Shown one piece after another: positions 43,074 through 50,645 of a DNA stretch of 64,000 nt. The translations under genes and the position numbers were made by a program. How positions within the stretch are numbered: the first letter of the stretch is position 1; each line of letters begins with the position of its first letter. This stretch comes from JAKALD01 sp963817785 (lineage in GTDB: Bacteria > Pseudomonadota > Gammaproteobacteria > Burkholderiales > SG8-39): contig CAWFPL010000003.1 of the NCBI GenBank assembly GCA_963817785.1, positions 705,070-769,069 on the forward strand. The letters run 5' to 3'. Below the pieces are notes generated by a model, which saw only the letters and a program-made list of their open reading frames with translations, was not told where the DNA came from and did not search any database.

Positions 43074-45179
43074 GTGGGACCCTATCTGGTCGGGGTCGAC
43101 ATCGGCGGCACGTTCACCGACTGCGTCGTGCTCGACGCGAAGGGGCGGATCACCGCCACCAAGTCGCCCTCCACGCCCGCGAACTTCGCCGAGGGCATGC
43201 TCGCGGCGCTCGGCGTCGCGGCCGAGCGGCTGGGCCTGTCCTTCGAGGAGTTCTGCGCCCGCATCCGCGTGCTCACCCACGGCACCACGGTCGGCACCAA
43301 CGCGCTCATCCAGAGGAAGGGCGCGAAGGTCGGCCTGATCACCACCAAGGGCCACGAGGACGTCATCCACATCATGCGCGGCTCGCGCGGGGTCACCTCG
43401 CGCGACCTGAGGAAGGTGGTGCACTTCCCCGAGAGCCAGAAGCCGGTGCCGATCGTGCCCAGGCGCCTGATCGAGGGCGTCTCGGAGCGCGTCGACTGCT
43501 TCGGCGAGGTGGTGGTGCCGCTCAACGAGGCGCAGGCCGAGGCGGCGGTGAAGCGGCTCGTCGAGCAGGGCGTCGAGGCGATCGCAGTGTGCTTCCTGTG
43601 GTCGTTCCAGAACCCGGCGCACGAGCAGCGCGTGCGGGAGATCGTGCGGCGCCTCGCGCCGAAGCTGTTCGTGTCCTGCTCGGTGGACATCGCTCCCAAG
43701 TGGGGCGAGTACGAGCGCACCACCGCCACGGTGCTCAACGCATACATCGGCCCGGTGATGGCGCGCTATCTCGGCAACCTCGCCGGGCGGCTGAAGAGCG
43801 CAGGCTACCGCCACCCGCTGCAGGTCGCGCAGTGCGGCGGCGGCTCGGTGTCGATCGCCAAAGCGATCGATTCGCCCCTGCTCACGCTCGACTCGGGCCC
43901 GGTGTCGGGGGTCACCGGGTCGCTCTACCTCGGCAAGCTGATGGGGCTGGAGGACATCATCACCACCGACATGGGCGGCACCTCCTTCGACGTCGGCATC
44001 GTGCACGGCGCTCGCCCGCAGTATTCCTTCATCTCCAACGTCGCGCAGTACGAGTACTTCCTGCCCAAGGTGGACATCCAGGCGATCGGCTCGGGCGGGG
44101 GGTCGCTCGCGCGCGTCGAGGCGGCGACGAAGACGCTGCAGGTGGGGCCCGACTCGGCCGGCGCCGACCCCGGGCCCGTGTGCTACGGCAAGGGCGGCGA
44201 GACGCCGACGGTGACCGACGCCGACGTGGTGCTCGGCTACATCGACCCGGAGAACTTCCTCGGCGGGCGCATTCGCCTGGACCGCGCCAAGGCGGTGGCC
44301 GCGGTGCAGAAGGTGGCCGACGCGCTCGGGCTGCCGCTCGCCGAAACCGCGAGCGGGATCGCGCGCGTGGCCGAGTTCAAGATGGCCGACCTGATCCGCA
44401 AGATGACGGTGGAGAAAGGCTTCGACCCGCGCGACTTCACGCTGTTCGCCTTCGGCGGCGCGGGCCCGGTGCACGCGAGCGTGTTCGGCGCCGAGCTGGG
44501 GGTGAAGAAGGTGATCATCCCGCAGAAGGAGATCGCCTCGACCTGGTGCGCCTTCGGCGCGGCCTCCGCCGACATGCTGCACGTGCACGAGCAGGCCGAC
44601 ATCCAGGTGAGCCCGTTCGACCCGGAGCGCGTGAACCGGGGTCTGGAAGCGCTCGAGCGCCGCGCGCACGCGCAGATGGACCGCGACGGGATTTCCGGGG
44701 CGCGCCGGCGCCTCGCGTTCTCGATCGACATGCGCCACAAGGGCCAGATCAACGAGGTCGAGGTGCTGCTGCCCGAGGCGCGCGTGAAGCCGGGCCGCAT
44801 CGAGGCGCTGCGTGCGCGCTTCGTCGGGCGCTACGAGCAGCTCTACGGTCACGGCTCGTCGTACCGCGGCGCGCGCCTGGAGATCGTGACGCTGCGCCTG
44901 CGCGCGAGCGCGCCCACGCCGCGCCCGCAGCTCAGGCGCGCGGCGAAGCTCGGCGCGCGCATCGCGGCCGGGGCGGCGAGGGGCAGGCGGGAAATCTGGT
45001 GGCCGGAAATGAAGCGCGCGGTGCGCACGCCGATCTACGACGGCGCGCGCCTCGCGCCCGGCAACCGCATCGCCGGGCCGACGGTGGTCGAGACCACCGA
45101 CACCACGATCGTGGTGCATCCGGGGCGCACGCTGCGCGTGGATGCCTTCGGCAACTTCGAGATCGATTTCGGGAGCTGA
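43074..45179 (+). CDS. Hydantoinase/oxoprolinase A family protein (acetone carboxylase beta-like)
   Basis: This 701-residue protein of the HyuA/AcxA family has an ASKHA-type ATP-binding core. It shows GVDIGGTFTDCVVLD at the N-terminus, LTHGTTVGTNALIQRKGAKVG, the phosphate-2-like DMGGTSFDVGIV and the C-terminal FAFGGAGPVHASVFG. The family includes ATP-dependent hydantoinases, 5-oxoprolinase and the ATP-using subunit of acetone and acetophenone carboxylases. Pairing with the downstream protein, which carries an acetone-carboxylase gamma-like tail, favours a carboxylase. The GTG start at 43074 has GGAGG nine bases before it. It ends two bases before the next gene. Confidence 0.88.
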   Translation: MGPYLVGVDIGGTFTDCVVLDAKGRITATKSPSTPANFAEGMLAALGVAAERLGLSFEEFCARIRVLTHGTTVGTNALIQRKGAKVGLITTKGHEDVIHIMRGSRGVTSRDLRKVVHFPESQKPVPIVPRRLIEGVSERVDCFGEVVVPLNEAQAEAAVKRLVEQGVEAIAVCFLWSFQNPAHEQRVREIVRRLAPKLFVSCSVDIAPKWGEYERTTATVLNAYIGPVMARYLGNLAGRLKSAGYRHPLQVAQCGGGSVSIAKAIDSPLLTLDSGPVSGVTGSLYLGKLMGLEDIITTDMGGTSFDVGIVHGARPQYSFISNVAQYEYFLPKVDIQAIGSGGGSLARVEAATKTLQVGPDSAGADPGPVCYGKGGETPTVTDADVVLGYIDPENFLGGRIRLDRAKAVAAVQKVADALGLPLAETASGIARVAEFKMADLIRKMTVEKGFDPRDFTLFAFGGAGPVHASVFGAELGVKKVIIPQKEIASTWCAFGAASADMLHVHEQADIQVSPFDPERVNRGLEALERRAHAQMDRDGISGARRRLAFSIDMRHKGQINEVEVLLPEARVKPGRIEALRARFVGRYEQLYGHGSSYRGARLEIVTLRLRASAPTPRPQLRRAAKLGARIAAGAARGRREIWWPEMKRAVRTPIYDGARLAPGNRIAGPTVVETTDTTIVVHPGRTLRVDAFGNFEIDFGS

Positions 45180-45181
45180 GC

Positions 45182-47479
45182 ATGCCGCGCGTGAGCGAGA
45201 TGAAGGGCGTCGCCTTCGACGGGAAGGCCACCGGCTACGTGCCGCCGAAGAAGCTCGCCATCTCGAACAAGCTCAAGCTCCACACCAGGCGCGCGCGCCG
45301 CATCGATCCGATCACCTACGAGGTGGTGCGCCACAGCCTGTGGCACGTGAACGAGGAGCACGGCGCCACCATCCAGCGCCTGTCGGGCTCGCCGGTGGCG
45401 ATGTACGCGCTCGACCTCAACCCCTCGATCCTCGCCGAGGACGGCGAGTTCGTGTACTTCGGGCCGTACATGCAGTACATGTCCGGGGTCACCGACACGC
45501 AGGTGAAGTGGATCCTCGAGTACCGCAGCGACAACCCGGGAATACGGGAGGGCGACATGTTCCTCGCCAACGACCCCTGGGTGGGCGCGGCGCACCAGCA
45601 GGACGTGATGCTGATCTGCCCGGTGTTCTGGAAGGGGGAGCTTTTCTGCTGGGTGACCAACTGCCTGCACCAGTACGACATCGGCGGCATCACGCCATCC
45701 TCCTTCTGCGGCTCGGCCGAGAACGCCTTCGAGGAGGGGATCCTCATCCCGCCGGTGAAGATCATCGAGAACAACGAGATCCGGCGCGACATCGAGGAGC
45801 TGTACCTGCGCGCCTCGCGCAAGCCCGAGGCGGTGGCGCTCGACTTCCGCGCCCAGCTCGCGGGCAACCTCACCGCGCGCGAGCGCGTGCTCGCGCTGGT
45901 GAAGCGCTATGGGCCCGAGGTGGTGAAGGGCGTGATGAAGCAGATCGTCGACAACGCCGAGACCGCGTTCCTCGACAAGCTCGCGCGACTGCCCGACGGG
46001 GTGTGGCGCGAGCGCGCCTACGTCGAGTGCTGCCGGCCGGGGGACCGGCGCACGCACCGGGTGTGCCTGGCGCTCACCAAGCAGGGCAACAAGCTGGTGT
46101 TCAACAACGACGGCACCGCGCCGCAGGACGGCGCGATGAACGCCACCTACTCGGGCTGGCGCGGCTCGATCATGGTGGCGCTGAATCAGCTGCTGTGCTG
46201 GGACCAGTATTTCTGCATCGGCGGGGCGCTGCGCCACGTCGAGTTCGACCCGACGCCGGGCACCTTCAACTGCGCCAACTTCCCCGCCTCGGTCTCGACC
46301 GCCCCGGTGCAGGCGATGGAGATCTCGCTCTACCCGGCCTACAACGTGCTCTCGAAGATGATCCACGCCGACCCGCAGATGCGCGGCGACATCATGTGCA
46401 TCGGCGGCACCAGCCAGTGGCCGGCGACCATCTTCCGCGGCACCGACCAGTGGGGCGAGCGCTACGGCTACCTGCTGGTCGATCCGATCGGCGGCGCGAT
46501 CGGCGCCTTCTCGAGCGGCGACGGGATCAACACCGGCGGCCAGTCGCGCACGCCCATCTGCAAGCTGCCGAACGTGGAGCACACCGAGCAGACCTTCCCG
46601 CTGCTGTTCCTGTACCGAAAGGAGGTGGTCGACTCGGGCGGGGCGGGCAAGTGGCGCGGCGGGATGTCGGCCGAGTCCTGCTTCGTGCCGCACCGCACCG
46701 AGCGCATCACGCACGACACGCTTTCTTCCGGCAACGCGATGCCGACCTCGCCCGGGATGATGGGCGGCTATCCGGGCAGCGTGAACGTGTACAAGTTCCT
46801 GCGCGGCAGCGACGTGAAGCGGCGCCTCGCGCGGCGCGAGATGCCGGGCGACATCGCCGAGCTCGAGGGGCGCGAGGAAGTGCTGCAGCTCAGGCAGGAG
46901 AATTTCACCCAGGCGCCCGAGGACGTGTACGCGGTGCTCTGGTCGGCCGCGGGCGGCTACGGCGATCCCTTCGAGCGCGACCCGGCGAAGGTGCTGGAGG
47001 ACGTGATCGAGAACCGCGCGGTGTCGCGCGAGGCTGCGCGCGAGGTGTACGGCGTGGCGATCCGCGCGGACGGCACGCTCGATGCCGGCGCGACCGAGAA
47101 GCTGCGCGCCGGGGTGCGCGAGGCAAGGCGCCGCAAGGACGGCCCGGTCAGGAAGCTCTCGGGGAAGGTCGTCGCCCGCGCCACCGAGCACCTCGACGTG
47201 CGGCGCGAGAACGGCGGGCTGCACTGCGCGTGCGCGCGCTGCGCGGCGGACCTGGGCTCGATCCGCGCCAACTACAAGGAGAGCTGCGTGGTCGAGGAGC
47301 GCGACGTCTCGGCCGCCAACCCGAACATCGGCGACTGGCGCCGCTACATCGACGACCGCCCGGTGTTTCGCCAGTTCTACTGTCCGGGATGCGGGTCCCT
47401 GATCGAGAATGAGGTCGCGCGCGAAAACGACCCGGTGCTGCGCGACATCGAGCTACACCTCAAAGGAGCGAAGAAGTGA
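45182..47479 (+). CDS. Hydantoinase B family protein fused to an acetone-carboxylase gamma-like zinc ribbon
   Basis: Residues ~25-590 are a HyuB/AcxB (acetone carboxylase alpha-like) domain. They show IDPITYEVVRHSLWHVNEEHGA, GDMFLANDPWVGAAHQQDVML, the STAPVQAMEI region and AAGGYGDPFERDP. The last ~95 residues hold two cysteine pairs, LHCACARCAADLG and FYCPGCGSLIE. Their spacing and surrounding residues resemble the separate gamma subunit of acetone carboxylase. The 765-residue protein thus seems to join alpha and gamma subunits. A ketone or aromatic ketone substrate is inferred. It overlaps the NIPSNAP gene by four bases. Confidence 0.85.
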   Translation: MPRVSEMKGVAFDGKATGYVPPKKLAISNKLKLHTRRARRIDPITYEVVRHSLWHVNEEHGATIQRLSGSPVAMYALDLNPSILAEDGEFVYFGPYMQYMSGVTDTQVKWILEYRSDNPGIREGDMFLANDPWVGAAHQQDVMLICPVFWKGELFCWVTNCLHQYDIGGITPSSFCGSAENAFEEGILIPPVKIIENNEIRRDIEELYLRASRKPEAVALDFRAQLAGNLTARERVLALVKRYGPEVVKGVMKQIVDNAETAFLDKLARLPDGVWRERAYVECCRPGDRRTHRVCLALTKQGNKLVFNNDGTAPQDGAMNATYSGWRGSIMVALNQLLCWDQYFCIGGALRHVEFDPTPGTFNCANFPASVSTAPVQAMEISLYPAYNVLSKMIHADPQMRGDIMCIGGTSQWPATIFRGTDQWGERYGYLLVDPIGGAIGAFSSGDGINTGGQSRTPICKLPNVEHTEQTFPLLFLYRKEVVDSGGAGKWRGGMSAESCFVPHRTERITHDTLSSGNAMPTSPGMMGGYPGSVNVYKFLRGSDVKRRLARREMPGDIAELEGREEVLQLRQENFTQAPEDVYAVLWSAAGGYGDPFERDPAKVLEDVIENRAVSREAAREVYGVAIRADGTLDAGATEKLRAGVREARRRKDGPVRKLSGKVVARATEHLDVRRENGGLHCACARCAADLGSIRANYKESCVVEERDVSAANPNIGDWRRYIDDRPVFRQFYCPGCGSLIENEVARENDPVLRDIELHLKGAKK

Positions 47480-47802
47480 TCCACGAGCTGCGCGTCTACC
47501 ACTGCGTCCCGGGCCGGCTGCCCGACTTGAACCGCCGCTTCGAGACCATCACCCTGAAGATCTGGGAGCGGCACGGCATCCGCCCGGTGGCGTTCTGGAC
47601 CACGCTCATCGGCCCGGACAACCAGGCGCTCAGCTACCTGCTCGAGTGGCAGAGCCTCGCCGAGCGCGAACGGATCTGGAACGGGTTCATGGCCGACCAG
47701 GCCTGGATTGCCGCGCGCGCGGAGACCGAGAAGAACGGTCCCATCGTGGCGCGCATCGAGAACCAGATCCTCGTGCCGACGTCCTACTCCAAGCTGCGCT
47801 AG
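47476..47802 (+). CDS. NIPSNAP family protein
   Basis: This is a 108-residue ferredoxin-like (dimeric alpha-beta barrel) protein of the NIPSNAP family. It contains IHELRVYHCVPGRLPDLNRRF, the WERHGIRPVAFWTTLIG strand and LSYLLEWQSLAERERIW. The C-terminus is GPIVARIENQILVPTSYSKLR. The GTG start overlaps the carboxylase-like stop, so they are co-translated. This fits an accessory or small catalytic role in the same pathway. Part of its 3' end is repeated as a fragment at 50574-50641. Confidence 0.85.
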   Translation: MIHELRVYHCVPGRLPDLNRRFETITLKIWERHGIRPVAFWTTLIGPDNQALSYLLEWQSLAERERIWNGFMADQAWIAARAETEKNGPIVARIENQILVPTSYSKLR

Positions 47803-47883
47803 CGGCCGCGCGGGCGCGACGGCCGGGCGCGCGGCGCCGCGCCTGCCGGTACCATGAGCGCCCTTTGAACCACGGTCGAGCCC

Positions 47884-49041
47884 ATGCCACGCTGTCTTCT
47901 CGCTTGCATCGCCCTCCTGGCGGCCGCGCCCGCCTTCGCCGCCGTTCCGGTGCCCGCGGCGCCGGCGGTCGACGCCGCGTCCTACGTCCTCCTCGACTTC
48001 CAATCGGGCCAGGTGCTCGCGCAGAAGGATCCCGACGTGCGGCGCGCCCCGGCGAGCACCACCAAGCTGATGACCGCCTACGTCGTGTTCCAGGACTTGG
48101 CCGCTGGGCGCATCAAGCTCGACACCCAGTTCACCGTGAGCAACGAGGCGTGGCGGCAGATCGGCTCGCGCATGTTCCTCAAGCCCGGCAGCCAGGTGAG
48201 CGTCGACGAGCTCCTGCAAGGCATGCTCATCCCGTCGGGCAACGACGCCGCGATGGCGCTGGCGCAGGGCGTCGCCGGCACCGAGGCCGGCTTCGTCACC
48301 ATGATGAACGCCGACGCCGCGGTGCTCGGGATGCGCAACACGCACTACTCCAACCCCACCGGGTTGCCGGCGGACGGGCTGTACACCTCGGCGGCCGACC
48401 TGGCGACGCTTTCGCGCGCGCTGATCCGCGACTACCCGCAGTACTACCACTACCTGAGCCAGAAGGAATTCACCTGGAACAAGATCACCCAGCCCAACTG
48501 GAACAAGCTGCTGTGGCTCGACTCGAGCGCCGACGGCTTGAAGACTGGCTACACCGAGGATGCCGGCTACTGCCTGGCGGCCTCCGCGCAGCGCAAAGGC
48601 CAGCGCATGATCGCGGTGGTGATGAACGTGCCGCAGGCGTCGAAGACCGACAACATGGCCAACTACCGGCACCTGGCCCAGGTGAGCGAGTCGCTGCTCG
48701 ACTACGGCTTGCGCTTCTTCGGGACCCGCAAGCTCTACGACGCCGACGCACGCCTCGGTCAGGCGCGCGTGTGGAAGGGCGGCGAGAAGTTCGTCGCGGC
48801 CGGCGTGGCGCAGCCGCTGTACGTCACCGCGCCGGTCGGACAGCTCGGCGAGCTGACGGTCGAGACCCGCCTCCAGCCGCGCGTCGCGGCGCCGGTCGCC
48901 AAGGGGCAGACGGTGGGCGAAGTGACCGCCTCGTACGGCGGCAAGACGCTGGTCAGCACGCCGCTGATGGCCCTGGAGGCAGTGCCCGCGGGCGGCGTGT
49001 GGGCGAAGCTGCGCGACACCGTGCTCGGCTGGGTGCGCTGA
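47884..49041 (+). CDS. dacC: D-alanyl-D-alanine carboxypeptidase (PBP5/6 type)
   Basis: This penicillin-binding protein trims the terminal D-Ala of peptidoglycan pentapeptides. The 385-residue precursor has a signal peptide (residues 1-20, ending AFA-A). The active site motifs are SxxK as STTK (58-61), SxN as SGN near 118, and KTG as LKTGYTEDAGY near 219. A C-terminal PBP5-like beta domain follows, with a terminal amphipathic helix (VWAKLRDTVLGWVR) that anchors it to the inner membrane. All catalytic motifs are intact. It stands alone between NIPSNAP and the amidohydrolase. Confidence 0.94.
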   Translation: MPRCLLACIALLAAAPAFAAVPVPAAPAVDAASYVLLDFQSGQVLAQKDPDVRRAPASTTKLMTAYVVFQDLAAGRIKLDTQFTVSNEAWRQIGSRMFLKPGSQVSVDELLQGMLIPSGNDAAMALAQGVAGTEAGFVTMMNADAAVLGMRNTHYSNPTGLPADGLYTSAADLATLSRALIRDYPQYYHYLSQKEFTWNKITQPNWNKLLWLDSSADGLKTGYTEDAGYCLAASAQRKGQRMIAVVMNVPQASKTDNMANYRHLAQVSESLLDYGLRFFGTRKLYDADARLGQARVWKGGEKFVAAGVAQPLYVTAPVGQLGELTVETRLQPRVAAPVAKGQTVGEVTASYGGKTLVSTPLMALEAVPAGGVWAKLRDTVLGWVR

Positions 49042-49111
49042 TCGGGCCCCGGGCGAGCGGCCGCGCCGGCTCCCGGTGGAATGCGGGGGCCGGTGCGTCT
49101 ATGCTGAGCGC

Positions 49112-50197
49112 ATGTCAGCCGCCGCGAAAGCCCGCGTGATGCATCGGCGCAGCTTCTTGGGCCGTGCCGCCGCGGCCGCCGCCGCGGCCCTGCTGCCGCC
49201 CGCGGCATTCGCCGCCGAGACGACGCGCTTCGACATTCCCGCGCTGCGCAAGGGCTGGGATGCGCGCCTGCGGGCCATCGCCGCCACGGGCGTATTGCCC
49301 GTCATCGACATCGAAAGCTCCTACAACCCGGGTAAGATCGACCTCGCCGATTTCGCCGCGCGCATGGATTCGCTCGGTGTCGCGCAGATCTGCATGTCGC
49401 CGCAGATCGGCAAGCGGGGGTTCGAGGCGGGCAAGCTGTGGAACGACCGGGCGCACGAGGCGGTAGCTGCGGCGCCCGATCATTTCATCCCCACCTCGAC
49501 CGCCGGCATCTGGCCGGCGTGGACGGAGAAGCCGGACGCGTTCCTCGACATCCACTTCCGCCGCGTGCTCGAGGACGGCTATCCCCTGATGGGCGAGTTC
49601 GAGTTCCGCCACTACCCCTCGCCGCGCGAGCTCAAGCGCGGCGAGATGTACCGCGACATCCACATCCCGATCGATAGCGAGCCCGGCCACCGGCTGTTCA
49701 AGTTCTCGCAGGACACCGGCATCTCGTTCCAGATCCATTACGAGATCGAGGACGCGCTGCTGCCGCCGCTCGAGAAGATGCTGGCGGCCTATCCGAAGGC
49801 CAAGGTGATCTGGTGCCACCTGGCGCAGATCCGCTACCAGAAGCGCAGCACGATCTACGGCCCCGACTACCTGCGCAAGCTGCTGGAGGCCCATCCGGGG
49901 CTGCACATCGACACCGCCTTCGGCGGCCCCAACGCCATCTATCCGGCCAGCGGCGAGCACCAGGCGCGGGTGTGGGATGCGAGCGGGAACGTGCGGCCCG
50001 AGTGGGCCGCCCTCATCCGCGACCATCCCTGGCGCTTCCTGGCCGCCCTGGACCTGGGCGGCGATCGCATGAACGAGCTCGAAGAGAAGATGCGCAACAA
50101 GCGCCGCTTCCTGGGCGGCCTGGACCCGCAGGCCGCCCGCACGGTCGCCTGCCGCTCGGCCTGGAAGCTGCTGTTCAACGAGGAGCTCGCCCTGTAG
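49112..50197 (+). CDS. Tat-exported amidohydrolase family protein
   Basis: This protein of about 361 residues has a twin-arginine signal (HRRSFLGRAAAAAAAALL, cut after AFA). The mature part is a TIM-barrel amidohydrolase-like fold with VIDIESSYNPGKIDLADFAARM, ISFQIHYEIEDALLPPLEKML, KVIWCHLAQIRYQK and LHIDTAFGGP. The classical HxH of the first strand is replaced by IDIESS, so metal binding or catalysis may differ from standard members. Starts at 49112 or 49139 are both ATG; the second puts RR at residues 3-4. The substrate is unknown. Confidence 0.78.
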   Translation: MSAAAKARVMHRRSFLGRAAAAAAAALLPPAAFAAETTRFDIPALRKGWDARLRAIAATGVLPVIDIESSYNPGKIDLADFAARMDSLGVAQICMSPQIGKRGFEAGKLWNDRAHEAVAAAPDHFIPTSTAGIWPAWTEKPDAFLDIHFRRVLEDGYPLMGEFEFRHYPSPRELKRGEMYRDIHIPIDSEPGHRLFKFSQDTGISFQIHYEIEDALLPPLEKMLAAYPKAKVIWCHLAQIRYQKRSTIYGPDYLRKLLEAHPGLHIDTAFGGPNAIYPASGEHQARVWDASGNVRPEWAALIRDHPWRFLAALDLGGDRMNELEEKMRNKRRFLGGLDPQAARTVACRSAWKLLFNEELAL

Positions 50198-50209
50198 CGG
50201 GCGGGGCCG

Positions 50210-50572
50210 CTACTCGCAGACCCAGCGCTTCGCCTCGTCGAGCTCGCGCTCCTGGAACACGCGTACGTGCCCCGGCATCATGAGGCCGAAGGCCCTGATG
50301 GTGGCGCGCAGCCACTCGATGTCCGAGACGACCGCGATCCGCTCCCATCCCGAGAAGTACCTGAACCCCAGCTTCGCGTCGTCCCACATGGCGCCGGCCT
50401 CGAACCCGGTGAAGTCCTTGCCGAGGTGGTAGAGGAAGCGGGCCTTGGGCTGGCGCGCGAACAGGTCTTCCACCGCCGGGATGATGACGGACTCGTAGTC
50501 GTCCGCCGTGACCTTGCCCTTCGCAGTGAAGCCGAGGACGTTGTCGGGCAGATGGGGGATCTCTTCGATCAT
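50210..50572 (-). CDS. SpoIIAA-like (STAS-fold) protein
   Basis: This is a 120-residue protein of the SpoIIAA-like family (STAS-related). It shows NVLGFTAKGKVTADDYESVI, FLYHLGKDFTGFEAGAMWDD and WERIAVVSDIEWLRATIRAF followed by MMPGHVRVF. No conserved phosphorylatable Ser is evident in the usual place, and the family's role is unknown. It is convergent with the amidohydrolase. A duplicated fragment of the NIPSNAP gene abuts its start on the opposite strand. Confidence 0.8.
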   Translation of the reverse strand: MIEEIPHLPDNVLGFTAKGKVTADDYESVIIPAVEDLFARQPKARFLYHLGKDFTGFEAGAMWDDAKLGFRYFSGWERIAVVSDIEWLRATIRAFGLMMPGHVRVFQERELDEAKRWVCE

Positions 50573-50573
50573 G

Positions 50574-50641
50574 GCGGTCCCATTGTGGCGCGCATCGAGA
50601 GCCCGATCCTCGTGCCGACCGCCTGCTCGAAGCTGAAGCAG
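50574..50641 (+). pseudogene. NIPSNAP gene fragment
   Basis: This stretch translates to GPIVARIESPILVPTACSKLK, nearly the same as the C-terminus of the NIPSNAP protein at 47476-47802 (GPIVARIENQILVPTSYSKLR). The DNA is also very similar, for example CGTGGCGCGCATCGAGA against TGTGGCGCGCATCGAGA, then GATCCTCGTGCCGAC in both. Only about 22 codons remain and there is no start. It lies between the SpoIIAA-like start and the RND pump end, marking a past duplication or deletion breakpoint. Confidence 0.75.
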
Positions 50642-50645
50642 GGGT

